From: Solidesulfovibrio carbinoliphilus subsp. oakridgensis
GTDB lineage: Bacteria; Desulfobacterota; Desulfovibrionia; Desulfovibrionales; Desulfovibrionaceae
Assembly: GCF_000177215.2 (NCBI RefSeq)
Contig: NZ_CM001368.1
Span: forward strand, 3,479,625-3,543,624
Direction: 5' to 3'
Length of the DNA stretch: 64,000 nucleotides
Part shown: positions 10,228-19,385 of the stretch, piece after piece
How positions within the stretch are numbered: the first letter of the stretch is position 1
Layout: each line of letters begins with the position of its first letter
Position numbers and translations under genes: made by a program
Notes under the pieces: generated by a model
The model's database searches: none
The model's input: the letters and a program-made list of their open reading frames with translations, nothing else
Told to the model about the DNA's origin: nothing

Positions 10228-12357
10228 TTAGGCGCCGGGCAGACGGCACACGCTGGTCAGCGGGCAACTCTCGCCCGGGGCGTGCCAGGAATCCTTGTGC
10301 ACGGTGCAAAGGGCCTGGGTCAGATCCGGATAGAGGTGGTCTTCGCCGATGTGTTCCAGAAGATGGGTCCGTTTCATGACGTCCATGACCGATTCCTTCA
10401 CGCCGCACAGCGAGATGTCAAGACCGGCGCTGCGGACCCGGTCCACAAGCAGCGACAGGGCTTCCTCGCCCGAGGCGTCCATGTCGTTTATGCCGTCCGC
10501 GGCCAGGATGATGTGCTTGAGGCTTTTGCTCGCCTGCATCCGCTCGGTGATCTGGTCCTCGAGGAAGCTCGCGTTGGCGAAAAAGAGCGTGCCGTCGAAC
10601 CGGACCACGGCCACGAACGGGCACTCGGCCAGCTTGAAGACCGAGGCGTCGCGGTAGGCGCTGTCCTCGGTCAGGGACAGGGAGGCCACGCGTGGCCGCA
10701 TGCTCTTGTAGAGGAAGACCAGAAGCGACAGGGTGACGCCGACCATGATGCCCTTGTCCAGGTGCGGGGCAAAGGCCAGGGTGCAGAGAAAGGTCAGGAT
10801 CGAGATGGCCCCGTCGTACCACTGGGCCTTCCAGGCGTGGACGAAGCCCGAGGCGTTTAAAAGTCCGATGACGGCCATCATGATGACCGCGGCCAGGACG
10901 CTCTGGGGCAGGTGGTAGAGGAGCGGGGTGAAGAAAAAGAGCGCGATGACCACGGTCGCGCTGGTAAAGACCGACGAGAAGCCGGTCATGGCCCCGGCTT
11001 GCAGGTTGACGGCCGAGCGGGAAAACGAGCCCGAGGCCGGATAGCTCTTGCCGACCGCGCCGAGGATGTTGGCCAGGCCCTGGCCGATCAGCTCCTGGTT
11101 GGGGTCCAGGCGCTGGCCGGTCTTGGCGGCCATGGCCTTGGCGATGGAGATGGCCTCCATGAAGCCCAGAAGCGAGATGATGGCGGCAAAGGGCAGCAGG
11201 CGCACGATGGCCTTGAGGTCGAGCTTGGGGATGGTGAAGGTCGGCAGGCCCGAGGGCACGACGCCGATCACCTGGCCGCCGCCGATCATGAGGAGCTTGT
11301 CGGTCTTAAGCGGCGAGTTGCCGACCTTTATTATCCAGGTGCGGCCGTCGGTCTTGGCCCCGGCCGGCAGTTCGCCCTTGTCGTAGAGGGCCAGGGTGCC
11401 GCCCTGGCCGGGCACGCCGGCCAGGAGGTAGTGGCGCAGCTTGTCCCGGAAGGCGGCGCTCTGTTGGGCGGCCTGGTCTTTTTCCAGGTCGAGCAGGGCG
11501 ATGTCGTGTTCCACGGCCAGGATGGCGGCCGGGTCGTGGGCGGCCTTGGCCGCGTCCTCGCGTGGGGTCAGCTCGGCCCGTTTGGCGGCGATGGCCGGCA
11601 GGGCGGCGGCCGCCTTGTTGAAGGCCTCGATGTCGGCCACGACCGCGGGCGACTTGATGGCGCTCATATCCACCGTGGCGTTGTGCTCGAAACCCATGGC
11701 CCAGGACGCGACCGTGGTCAGGACAACGGCCACCAGGACGTTGGGGATGCGCGGGTTGAGCTTTTTGAGCCCGAACATGATGGCGAAGGCGGCCGCGCCC
11801 ATGATGAAGGTGGTCCAGTCGGTGTGGTGCCAGGCTGCGGCCACCACCCGCATGATGGTCTCGTAGTAGTGCTCGGCGTCGTCGACGCTGACGCCGAACA
11901 TCTTGGACAGCTGGGAGGAGGCGATGATCAGCGCGCCGGCGTTGGTGAAGCCGTTGACCACGGGGTGGGACAGGAAGTTGACCACCAGCCCCAGGCGCAG
12001 GACGCCGAGCGAGAACTGGAAGATGCCGACCAGCAGGGCCAGCAGGATGGCGTAGGCGATGTAGCCTTCCGAACCGGCCGTGGCCAGGGGGGCGAGCGAA
12101 GCCGAGGTCATGAGCGAGACGACCGCGACCGGGCCGGTGGCCAGCTGCCGGCTCGAACCGAAGAGCGCGGCCACCAGCGGCGGCAGGAAGGAGGCGTACA
12201 GGCCGTAATAGGGCGGCATGCCGGCCAGCTGGGCGTAGGCCATGGATTGGGGGATGAGCACGAGGGCCACGGTCAGGCCGGCGATGGCGTCGGCCCGGAG
12301 CGCGGCCATGTCGTAGCCCTTGAACCAGCCGAGGAAGGGAAAGATTCTCAGTAACAT
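10228..12357 (-). CDS. SulP-family anion (sulfate) permease with STAS domain and large insertion
   Basis: Inner-membrane SulP transporter of about 709 residues. The SulP signature region IPQSMAYAQLAG and PPYYGLYASFLPP is near the N-terminus, the second conserved block is GVVPSGLPTF...ISLLGFMEAISIAKAMAAKTG, and a C-terminal STAS domain (about 560-670) includes DMDASGEEAL. SulP proteins usually have about 550-600 residues. The excess is a charged, Ala/Glu/Lys-rich insertion of about 120 residues after ASWAMGFEH and before the GLP block. The ATG at 12357 overlaps the TetR stop as TGATG and has GGGAG six bases upstream, so it is preferred over TTG 12363. The likely substrate is sulfate or another oxyanion, or bicarbonate; SulP specificity cannot be read from sequence. 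Confidence 0.88.
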   Translation of the reverse strand: MLLRIFPFLGWFKGYDMAALRADAIAGLTVALVLIPQSMAYAQLAGMPPYYGLYASFLPPLVAALFGSSRQLATGPVAVVSLMTSASLAPLATAGSEGYIAYAILLALLVGIFQFSLGVLRLGLVVNFLSHPVVNGFTNAGALIIASSQLSKMFGVSVDDAEHYYETIMRVVAAAWHHTDWTTFIMGAAAFAIMFGLKKLNPRIPNVLVAVVLTTVASWAMGFEHNATVDMSAIKSPAVVADIEAFNKAAAALPAIAAKRAELTPREDAAKAAHDPAAILAVEHDIALLDLEKDQAAQQSAAFRDKLRHYLLAGVPGQGGTLALYDKGELPAGAKTDGRTWIIKVGNSPLKTDKLLMIGGGQVIGVVPSGLPTFTIPKLDLKAIVRLLPFAAIISLLGFMEAISIAKAMAAKTGQRLDPNQELIGQGLANILGAVGKSYPASGSFSRSAVNLQAGAMTGFSSVFTSATVVIALFFFTPLLYHLPQSVLAAVIMMAVIGLLNASGFVHAWKAQWYDGAISILTFLCTLAFAPHLDKGIMVGVTLSLLVFLYKSMRPRVASLSLTEDSAYRDASVFKLAECPFVAVVRFDGTLFFANASFLEDQITERMQASKSLKHIILAADGINDMDASGEEALSLLVDRVRSAGLDISLCGVKESVMDVMKRTHLLEHIGEDHLYPDLTQALCTVHKDSWHAPGESCPLTSVCRLPGA

Positions 12358-12953
12358 CAGCAACTCCCGTCACGTGGTTTGGCCAGCATCCTGCGGCAGG
12401 ATGCGATCAGCTCGTCGAAAAGCGCCCCGGCGTCGTAGAGGTTGCAGGTCTTTAGGCGTAACAGACCGTCGACCATGGCAAAAAGGATCATGGCGGTTTC
12501 CCGGGGCGGAAACGCGCCCATGGAGCCGTCGTCCTGGCCGGCGCGCACCACCCGTTCGAAGATGTCGGTCAGGCAGTTGTAGATGGCCGCCAGATGGGAC
12601 CGGCACTCGGAGTTGTCCTCGGCCAGCTGGTGGGGAAACTGGCGCTGGAGCAGCGTGAACTCGTGTTCCATGACCCCGGCCAGATGGAAGTAGAAGGTGA
12701 CGGCCTCTTCCATCATTTCCAGGCCCGAGGCGAAGTCCCGGCCGGTGAAGGCGGCGTCGTACTCTTCGAGAATGCGGGTCTTGGCCTGCTCGAGGATGGC
12801 GATGAGCAGGCCTTCCTTGCTCTTGAAATGGTAAAAGATCGTGCCCTCGGCGGTCCCGGTCACCTTGCAGATGTCCTGCATGGTGGTATCCTGAAACCCC
12901 TTGTGGGCGAAAAGGACCGTGGCAGCGTACCGTATGGCTTCTTTTTTGGTCAT
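12357..12953 (-). CDS. TetR/AcrR-family transcriptional regulator
   Basis: A 198-residue protein. The N-terminal helix-turn-helix is canonical: AATVLFAHKGFQDTTMQDICKVTG, then AEGTIFYHFKSKEGLL. The C-terminal helical ligand/dimer domain is divergent, as usual. The stop overlaps the SulP start by one base (TGATG), implying translational coupling. A perfect palindrome right downstream of a promoter 20 bases ahead of the start suggests autorepression and control of the whole six-gene operon to 6202. The inducer is unknown. The long frame in the opposite strand is a shadow. Confidence 0.9.
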   Translation of the reverse strand: MTKKEAIRYAATVLFAHKGFQDTTMQDICKVTGTAEGTIFYHFKSKEGLLIAILEQAKTRILEEYDAAFTGRDFASGLEMMEEAVTFYFHLAGVMEHEFTLLQRQFPHQLAEDNSECRSHLAAIYNCLTDIFERVVRAGQDDGSMGAFPPRETAMILFAMVDGLLRLKTCNLYDAGALFDELIASCRRMLAKPRDGSC

Positions 12954-12971
12954 GTGAAGGTCCGCACAAAT

Positions 12972-12989
12972 CGACTGAGTACTCAGTCG
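12972..12989. promoter_or_regulatory. Palindromic TetR operator
   Basis: An 18-base perfect palindrome, CGACTGAGTACTCAGTCG, begins 19 bases upstream of the TetR start and just downstream of its predicted -10 box. Spacing and symmetry are those of a TetR-family operator that blocks the transcription start. Confidence 0.75.
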
Positions 12990-12995
12990 GTTTTT

Positions 12996-13025
12996 GTTTT
13001 AGACCCCCGTCCGGGCCGGTGTCAA
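12996..13025 (-). promoter_or_regulatory. Predicted promoter of the TetR-SulP-signalling operon
   Basis: On the minus strand a consensus -35 TTGACA (13025-13020) is followed after 18 bases by TAAAAC (13001-12996). The operator lies at the expected start point. Upstream, 13043-13057 holds a 7+1+7 palindrome (GTTTCGA-T-TCGAAAC) and 13061-13095 an A/T-rich island unusual for this genome. Between there and the Rrf2 gene at 13448 I see no gene. A weak plus-strand promoter for Rrf2 may be TTGACG at 13353 with TACCGT at 13376. Confidence 0.6.
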
Positions 13026-13447
13026 GAAAATCGGGGGTTTTTGTTTCGATTCGAAACATGCTGAAAAATATTTTTATTTTAATATGTTAAAAGAAAATTC
13101 CGGCGCTGCCGGGCCGTACGGTCCGGAAGAAATGGTTGCGGTGTTTCAGAAGGAACGGCGTGCCGGGGCGCCGGCAGTCGGCGGCAACGGGCCGGTCCGG
13201 CGGCCGGCCGGGACGGGGATCGTGGCCCGCAACGGGCAGGGTGGAGCGCAGCCCGGGCGCCTGGGACGGAGGGCCGGTCGCGGCGGCAGGGACGGCGGCA
13301 GGAGGCGGGCGGGTCCGCCCGGTCTTTTCTTTCCGGATGCACCCTTGTCGCGTTGACGCCGCCGGGGAGTTTGTCTACCGTATTCGTATGGATGAGTGCG
13401 CCGGGCTGATCGCTTTGCCGTCCGCCATCCCGCCAGGAGGCCTCGCC

Positions 13448-13888
13448 ATGAAGCTGACCACCCGCAGCCGCTACGGAACCCGCATGATCCTGGACATGGC
13501 CTTAAACGACCAGGCCGGTCCGGTGCGCATCAAGGACATCGCCGCCCGCCAGGGCGTGTCCGTCAAATACCTGGAAAAGCTGGTGCGCGAGCTCAAGCAG
13601 GCCGGATTCGTCCGCAGCCGGCGCGGTCCGCGCGGCGGCCACGAGCTGGCCCGGCCCTTGGAGGAAATTTCGGTCGGGGCCATCGTCCGGGCCCTGGAGG
13701 GCGAATTCACCCTGGTCGAGTGCGACGGCGAGGCGGGAACCCCCTGTCCGCGCCAGGCCGACTGCCTGACCCGCGAGGTCTGGGCCGAGGCCTCCCGGGC
13801 CATGCACGAGAAACTCGACGCCATTACCCTGGCCGATCTGGTCGGCCGGAGCCGGGCCCGGAACGGGGGCGGGGACTGCGCCGGCTAG
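13448..13888 (+). CDS. Rrf2-family transcriptional regulator with three-cysteine motif
   Basis: A 146-residue DNA-binding protein. The N-terminal winged helix-turn-helix is typical: MKLTTRSRYGTRMILDMAL, then GVSVKYLEKLVRELKQAGFV and RGPRGGHELARP. Three cysteines (C92, C100, C106) occupy the position used by IscR, NsrR and RsrR to bind an iron-sulfur cluster, with spacing C-x7-C-x5-C rather than the C-x5-C-x5-C of IscR. A redox- or NO-sensing [Fe-S] regulator is therefore plausible. The start is set by AGGAGG eight bases upstream. It is followed 88 bases later by the PAS kinase; no isc or suf genes are adjacent. Confidence 0.88.
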   Translation: MKLTTRSRYGTRMILDMALNDQAGPVRIKDIAARQGVSVKYLEKLVRELKQAGFVRSRRGPRGGHELARPLEEISVGAIVRALEGEFTLVECDGEAGTPCPRQADCLTREVWAEASRAMHEKLDAITLADLVGRSRARNGGGDCAG

Positions 13889-13976
13889 TGCTTCGCAATA
13901 GTGCTTGAACGCCCACGCCGTTTTGCCCTAGGGTGGCGAGTACAGTCGCGACAAAACGGAACAGTCGGGTGGGCGC

Positions 13977-16391
13977 ATGGCCGGCACGGACACAAGCGTG
14001 GAACGCAGGCGCGTTCTGGTCGCCGAGGACGATCTGGCCTCGGGGGAGTCGTTGCGCCGCGAGCTCGTCCGGCTGGGCCACCAGCCGGTGGGGCCGGCCC
14101 CGGACGCGGCCACGGCTATGGACCTGGCCGTGCGGCTCGCCCCGGACATCGCCCTGGTCAGCATCCCGTTTCCGGACGTCGCCGCCGGCGTGGCCCTGGG
14201 CAAGGCCCTGGCCGGGCGGGGCATCCCGGTCGTCTTCGTGGCCGCCAGCCGGGACGGGGAAAGCCTTGCGGCCCTGGCCGAGGCCAGGCCCTACGGGCTG
14301 CTCCTCAAACCCCTCGATCCCTACCAGCTGGCCGTGTCCCTCGAAGGGGCGCTGCGGCTTCGGGCCGAGGAACAGCTGGCCGACCGGTGCCGCGACCTTT
14401 CGGAAAGCGAGCGCCGGTTTCGGGCCGTCTTCGAGCAGGCCGGCATCGGAGTCAACCGCCAGACCCCGGACGGCCGGTATCTCGAAGTCAACGAGCGGTT
14501 CGCCCGCATGGTGGGGCGGCCGGCCCTGGAACTGGTCGGCAGGGCCCATGCCGACATCTCCCATCCCGACGAGCGCGAAGGCGACCGGACCGCCCTGGCC
14601 GGGCTGTTGGCCGGGCGCGAGGATTCCGTGGTCCGGGAAAAGCGCTACCTGCGGCCGGACGGGACCGAGGTGTGGGCCCGGGTCAACGTGACGGCCGTCC
14701 GGGACCCGGAGGGCCGTCCGGAATGCCTGCTCGCCGTGGCCGAGGACATCACCGACCGCCGCCGGACCGAGACCGAGCTCAATAACCAGCTTTCCTTCCA
14801 GCGAAGCCTCATGGACGCGGCCGTCAACCCCATCTACGTCCAGGACCCGGCCGGGCATTACGTCAGCCTCAACCGGGCCTTCGAGACCTTTCTCGGCGTG
14901 TCCATCCAAAGCGCCCTGGGGCTGACCGCCCGCGAGATCTTTTCCGAGGAGGTCGGGGAATTCCTGGCCGAAAAGGACCGGGAGATCCTGGAGACGGACG
15001 GGGTGCAGCAGTTCGAGATCGCCCTGGAGAACGCCTCGGGCCGGGAACGCCACCTGGTCCTCAACCGGGCCCGCTTCGACGACGCCGAGGGCCGGCCCCA
15101 GGGGATCGTCGGCGTGGCCACGGACGTGACCGACAGCAAGCGGGTGGAAAAGGACCTGCGCGACGAGCAGGAGGTCCTGCGCCGCATCCTCACCGGGGTC
15201 CAGGCCGGCATCTTCATCATCGACCCCAAGACCCGGATCATCGAGGACGTCAATCCCGTGGCCGAGGAACTGTGCGGCCAAAGCCGCGAACAGCTCCTCG
15301 GCAAGTCCTGCGGGGTCATCGACTGGAGCGACCAGGGCGGCCGCCGCATTACGGCCTGCGTCCTGGCCGAGCGCAACCTGGTCAACGAGGAGATGCGGCT
15401 GACCCGGCCGGACGGCCGCACCGTGCCGATTATAAAGACCGTGGTCGCGGCCATGCGCCGGGGCAAGCTCAAGCTTTTCGAGATCGTCTTCGACATCAGC
15501 GAGCGAAAGACCCTGGAACGCCAGCTGGCCGTGGCCCAGAAGCTCGAGAGCGTGGGCGAGCTGGCCGCCGGCATCGCCCACGAGATCAACACCCCGACCC
15601 AGTACATCGGCGACAACCTCCATTTTCTGTCCACGGCTTTCGCGGGCCTCGCCGCCGCTTTGGAAAAGACCACGGCCCTAGCCGGGGAGCTGGCCCGGAC
15701 GGCCGGCGACGCGGAGGCCGCCACGGCCATCGAGGCGGCCCGGCGCGAGGCCGACGTGGACTTTCTCCTGGACGAGGCCCCCCGGGCCCTGGAACAGTCC
15801 GTGGAAGGCGTGGCCCGGGTCACGGCCATCGTGTCGGCCATGAAGAAGTTCTCCCACCCCGGCGGCGAGGACAAGGTGGCGGTGGACATCAACGCGGCCG
15901 TGGAAAACACGGTCATCGTGGCCAAGAACGAGTGGAAGTACGTGGCCGACCTGTCGCTCGACCTCGACCGGACCCTGCCGCCGGTCTTCTGCCTGCCCGG
16001 CGATTTCAACCAGGTGCTCCTCAACATCCTGGTCAACGCCGCCCACGCCATTGCCGACAAGGTCAAGGGCACGGCCGAAAAGGGCGTCATCACCATCCGC
16101 ACCGAGGCGGACGGCGAATTTTTGAAGCTGACCGTGGCCGACACCGGGGCCGGCATCCCGGAGGCGAACCGCCGCAAGATCTTCGACCCGTTTTTCACCA
16201 CCAAGGAGGTGGGCAAGGGCACGGGCCAGGGCCTGGCCATCACCCACAACATCGTGGTGTCCAAGCACGGCGGATCCATCGATTTCGACAGCGAGGCCGG
16301 CCGGGGGACCACCTTTGTCGTGCGCGTGCCGTTTGGCGGGGGCGAAGGGGACGGCACGGCCGGCCTCGCCGCCGGGGAGGAGCCGTTGTGA
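13977..16391 (+). CDS. Soluble PAS histidine kinase with N-terminal pseudo-receiver
   Basis: An 804-residue protein without transmembrane helices. Residues 13-130 fold like a receiver ([14 protein letters not shown]), but the phosphoacceptor position reads [11 protein letters not shown], with Ser62 instead of Asp. Three PAS domains follow (about 145-265, 270-390 and 395-515). The kinase core has the H-box [18 protein letters not shown] (His535) and an ATPase domain with [17 protein letters not shown] and GTGQGLAIT. About 110 residues, rich in Ala and Glu, separate the H-box from the N-box, longer than usual. The stop overlaps the next gene's GTG by four bases (GTGA), so the REC-HDOD protein is the probable cognate regulator. 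Confidence 0.88.
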   Translation: MAGTDTSVERRRVLVAEDDLASGESLRRELVRLGHQPVGPAPDAATAMDLAVRLAPDIALVSIPFPDVAAGVALGKALAGRGIPVVFVAASRDGESLAALAEARPYGLLLKPLDPYQLAVSLEGALRLRAEEQLADRCRDLSESERRFRAVFEQAGIGVNRQTPDGRYLEVNERFARMVGRPALELVGRAHADISHPDEREGDRTALAGLLAGREDSVVREKRYLRPDGTEVWARVNVTAVRDPEGRPECLLAVAEDITDRRRTETELNNQLSFQRSLMDAAVNPIYVQDPAGHYVSLNRAFETFLGVSIQSALGLTAREIFSEEVGEFLAEKDREILETDGVQQFEIALENASGRERHLVLNRARFDDAEGRPQGIVGVATDVTDSKRVEKDLRDEQEVLRRILTGVQAGIFIIDPKTRIIEDVNPVAEELCGQSREQLLGKSCGVIDWSDQGGRRITACVLAERNLVNEEMRLTRPDGRTVPIIKTVVAAMRRGKLKLFEIVFDISERKTLERQLAVAQKLESVGELAAGIAHEINTPTQYIGDNLHFLSTAFAGLAAALEKTTALAGELARTAGDAEAATAIEAARREADVDFLLDEAPRALEQSVEGVARVTAIVSAMKKFSHPGGEDKVAVDINAAVENTVIVAKNEWKYVADLSLDLDRTLPPVFCLPGDFNQVLLNILVNAAHAIADKVKGTAEKGVITIRTEADGEFLKLTVADTGAGIPEANRRKIFDPFFTTKEVGKGTGQGLAITHNIVVSKHGGSIDFDSEAGRGTTFVVRVPFGGGEGDGTAGLAAGEEPL

Positions 16392-17611
16392 AGACCCGGA
16401 TACTGTTCGTCGACGACGAGCCGAACGTCCTGTCGGCCCTGCGCCGCATGTTCCACGACATGCGCGGCGAGTGGGACATGGCCTTTGCCTCGGACGGGGC
16501 GGCCGGCCTGGCCATGATCGCGGAGCAGCCCTTTGACGTGGTGGTGGCCGACATGCGGATGCCGGGCATGGACGGGGCCATGTTCCTGCGCGAGGCCCAG
16601 ATCCGCAATCCCGGGGCCATCCGCATCGTGCTCTCGGGCCATTCCGACCGGGAGATGATCCTGCAGACCGTGCGCCCGGCCCACCAGTTCCTGCCCAAGC
16701 CCTGCCAGCCGGCCGAACTCAAGGCCGCCATCGCCAGGAGCCTTGGCCTGCGCGAGGTCTTTCTGGATGAGCGGGTGAAAAACGTGGTGGCCAGGCTCGA
16801 CCGCCTGCCGACCGTGCCCCGGCTCTACGCGGCCCTGCTCGACCTCCTGTCCTGCGAGGACCCGTCCATGCGGGAGGTGGCGGGGCTCATCGCCCAGGAT
16901 GTCGGCATGTCGGCCGGCATCCTCAAACTCGTCAATTCGGCCTTTTTCGGCCTGCGCACCCATGTGTCGAGCCCGGCCCACGCGGTCAACCTGCTCGGGC
17001 TCGAGGTCATAAAGGCCCTCGTTCTCGGCGTCGGACTCTTCGATCGGTTTCGCAAGGAGGATTTCCGGGACTTCGACCTGGAGAAGCTGTGGGCCCACAG
17101 CTTCGGCACGGGCCGGCTGGCCCGGCTGATCGCGGTCGGGGAGGGGGCCCCGGGCGCGATCCAGGAGCATTGCTACATCGCGGGCCTGCTCCATGATGTC
17201 GGCAAGCTCGTCATGGCCACCAATTTTCCGGACGCCTACCGCGAGGTCATCGCGGCCTGCCAGGAGGGGCGGGGCACCGTGCTCGACATGGAGCGGCAGG
17301 TCTTTGGCGCGTCCCACGCCGAGGTCGGGGCCTACCTGCTCGGCCTGTGGGGCGTGGACGATCCCGTGGTCCGGGCCGTGTACCTGCACCACGAGCCCGG
17401 CCGCGACCGGTGGGCCGGCTTTTCCCCGCTGCTGGCCGTGCACGTGGCCAACCGCTTCGAACACGAGCTGGTGGTCATCAGCCGGGGGTACGCGCTCAAT
17501 CCCCTGGACGAGCTCTATCTGGCGGCTTCCGGGCTGTCGGAGCGCCTGCCGGCCTGGCGCGAGGCCTGCGCGGCCGAGGTGGCCAGGGGCCAGGCCGCGG
17601 GCGAGGCCTGA
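16388..17611 (+). CDS. Response regulator with HDOD output domain
   Basis: A 407-residue cytosolic protein. Residues 1-120 are a receiver (LFVDDE, phosphoacceptor D55 in [17 protein letters not shown]). Residues 135-340 form an HDOD domain, the degenerate HD relative often attached to receivers, with [16 protein letters not shown] and the partly retained [17 protein letters not shown] proteins are regulators of signalling and motility rather than proven phosphodiesterases. The start is GTG 16388, overlapping the kinase stop, with GGGGAGGAG upstream. An STAS protein gene follows after 42 bases. Confidence 0.88.
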   Translation: MKTRILFVDDEPNVLSALRRMFHDMRGEWDMAFASDGAAGLAMIAEQPFDVVVADMRMPGMDGAMFLREAQIRNPGAIRIVLSGHSDREMILQTVRPAHQFLPKPCQPAELKAAIARSLGLREVFLDERVKNVVARLDRLPTVPRLYAALLDLLSCEDPSMREVAGLIAQDVGMSAGILKLVNSAFFGLRTHVSSPAHAVNLLGLEVIKALVLGVGLFDRFRKEDFRDFDLEKLWAHSFGTGRLARLIAVGEGAPGAIQEHCYIAGLLHDVGKLVMATNFPDAYREVIAACQEGRGTVLDMERQVFGASHAEVGAYLLGLWGVDDPVVRAVYLHHEPGRDRWAGFSPLLAVHVANRFEHELVVISRGYALNPLDELYLAASGLSERLPAWREACAAEVARGQAAGEA

Positions 17612-17653
17612 GCCCGGCCCTGCGACACAACGCACCATCGTGAGGGGGAATCC

Positions 17654-17998
17654 ATGGAACTGACGGCGACGCGCGAAGGCTCGTGCCTGGTGGTGGAGGT
17701 GGGAGCGGCCGAAGTGGACCATACGGTCAGCGACGATTTCAAGGACATGGTGCTGGAGCGTTTTGCCGGTTCCTCGGCCGCGAACCTGCTGCTCGATCTC
17801 GGCCAGGTGGCCTTCATGGACAGCAAGGCCATCGGGGCCATGGTCTCGATCCGCAAGGCCGTCGCCAACCACGGCGGCCGGTTCGCCATCTGCAGCCTGC
17901 ACCCGCATGTGGCGAAAGTGATCCGGGTGGTGACGCTCGGCACCATCTTCGACGTCTTCCCGGACAAGGCGGCGGCTCTTACCAGTCTGGCCGTCTGA
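17654..17998 (+). CDS. STAS-domain anti-sigma-factor antagonist-like protein
   Basis: A 114-residue single STAS domain. The conserved loop [13 protein letters not shown] carries Ser57, the residue that is phosphorylated in SpoIIAA/RsbV-type antagonists. GAGGGGG precedes the ATG. Such proteins are switched by a serine kinase and a PP2C phosphatase. A REC-PP2C phosphatase is encoded convergently at 18105, only about 105 bases away, which suggests a partner-switching module. The matching HATPase_c_2-type serine kinase is not in this window. Confidence 0.88.
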   Translation: MELTATREGSCLVVEVGAAEVDHTVSDDFKDMVLERFAGSSAANLLLDLGQVAFMDSKAIGAMVSIRKAVANHGGRFAICSLHPHVAKVIRVVTLGTIFDVFPDKAAALTSLAV

Positions 17999-18028
17999 CC
18001 GACGACCGGCCTTCTCCCTCTCCTCCCC

Positions 18029-18100
18029 CGCCAGGGAGGGTCCGGGAGGGGCTTAGCCCCTCCCGGCCGCCGGAGGCATCTTCTCTTCTCTTTTCTTTTC
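18029..18100 (-). repeat. Intergenic hairpin repeat, family A copy 3
   Basis: The hairpin at 18042-18066 has two 10-base arms with loop CTTAG. Read on the minus strand it follows the phosphatase stop as a GAAGA-rich run and TGCCTCCGGCGGCC. It separates the two convergent genes and probably ends the phosphatase transcript. Confidence 0.7.
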
Positions 18101-18104
18101 CCCC

Positions 18105-19223
18105 TCAGAGACGGCGCAGGGCGGCCATGGCCAGGTCGTCGTGGAGGGTGCCCTTGCAAAAGGGCAGGGCGGTCTCGATGATTTCGCCGATCAGGTCCTT
18201 GGGCGACCGGTCCGGGCGCAGGAGCAGGCGCAGCCGCTCGTCCCCGAAAAACACCTTGTCCGGGGAGCGCAGCTCGGTCAGGCCGTCGGTGTAGAGAAAG
18301 AGCATGTCCCCGCGTCCGAAGGGCACGGTCTCGGCGGTCCAGGCGTAGTCCGCGATGATGCCGAGGGCCGGGCCGTGGGGCGCGATGTCGGCAAGCCCCC
18401 GGGGGCCGAGGATGAAGCTTGGGACGTGGCCGGCCGAGACCACGGACAGGATCGGGGCGGCCCGGTCGATGCGGGCCAGGACCAGGGTCACGAACATGTC
18501 GAGGTCCCCGCCGTCGAGCAGGGTGCACAGGAACCGGTTCAGCCGGCCGACGATCTCCTCGGGCGAGAGCCGGTCCTCGCGCAGGGACAGGAGCAGGCCC
18601 TTGCAGACAGCCATGAGCATGGCGGCCGAGGCGCCGTGCCCGGAGATGTCGGCCATGAGGATGTAGACGGCCCGGCCGTCGTCCCAGGCCTCGTAGAAAT
18701 CCCCGCCCACCTGCTCCTGGGCCTGGTACACGGCCGCCGACTCGAACCCCGGGAAATCGAGGTCCTTGGGCAGGAGCTGGCGCTGGACGCAGCCGGCCAG
18801 GTAGCGTTCCCGGGAAAAAAGGGCGTTCTGGGACCGCAGTTCCCGGCCGAGGCTGGCGAGCTTCAGGTGCAGCGACAGCCGGGCCTCCAGCTCCTGGCGG
18901 TGGTAGGGCTTGGAGATGAAGTCGTTGGCCCCGGCCGAGAGGGCCTCGGCCCACTTGCGGCGGTCGGTCTCGGCCGAGAGAAAGACGATGGGCACGTCAC
19001 GCATGGCGGGCAGGGCCCGGATGCGGCGGATGGCCTCGATGCCGTCCATGCCGGGCATCATGAGGTCAAGCAGGATCAGGTCCGGCCGGCCGGCCTCGGC
19101 CAGGGCCACGGCCGCGGCCCCGTCGGCGGCCTCCACGGTCTCGAAGCCGAAAAGCGCGACCACGTGCCGCTTGATCACTTCCCGGAAGATCGCATTGTCG
19201 TCGGCGATGAGCACTCGCGTCAT
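18105..19223 (-). CDS. Response regulator with PP2C (SpoIIE/RsbU-like) phosphatase domain
   Basis: A 372-residue cytosolic protein. Residues 1-120 are a receiver (LIADDN, phosphoacceptor D53 in LLDLMMPGMDG, FISKPY). A helical linker leads to a SpoIIE-type Ser/Thr phosphatase domain (about 160-372) with the metal-binding elements QVGGDFYEAW, MADISGHGASAAMLM and FLYTDGLTE plus the late TLHDDLAM. Phosphorylation of the receiver would control dephosphorylation of an STAS protein; the convergent STAS gene at 17654 is the obvious candidate. The ATG at 19223 is chosen because the receiver begins there; the frame stays open for 14 more codons upstream. Confidence 0.9.
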   Translation of the reverse strand: MTRVLIADDNAIFREVIKRHVVALFGFETVEAADGAAAVALAEAGRPDLILLDLMMPGMDGIEAIRRIRALPAMRDVPIVFLSAETDRRKWAEALSAGANDFISKPYHRQELEARLSLHLKLASLGRELRSQNALFSRERYLAGCVQRQLLPKDLDFPGFESAAVYQAQEQVGGDFYEAWDDGRAVYILMADISGHGASAAMLMAVCKGLLLSLREDRLSPEEIVGRLNRFLCTLLDGGDLDMFVTLVLARIDRAAPILSVVSAGHVPSFILGPRGLADIAPHGPALGIIADYAWTAETVPFGRGDMLFLYTDGLTELRSPDKVFFGDERLRLLLRPDRSPKDLIGEIIETALPFCKGTLHDDLAMAALRRL

Positions 19224-19385
19224 GAAACCGCCTGTGTCCGCCCCGCTGTGGTTGCAGGCCGCCATGCCAGCCGGGGGGAAGGCCTCCGGCGGCCCAAGGC
19301 GGCGGCCCTTTGGAATCCCGCAAGAATGCGCCGCTGCCGGCTCGCCTTCCCCGGTCCCTTCCGAACGTCCTTCGCGGCGCCTGGG

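Noticed and set aside
13084-13356. Short plus-strand frame in the TetR-Rrf2 gap
   Set aside because: Gly/Arg/Pro-rich translation, no Shine-Dalgarno and no family; typical of non-coding GC-rich DNA.
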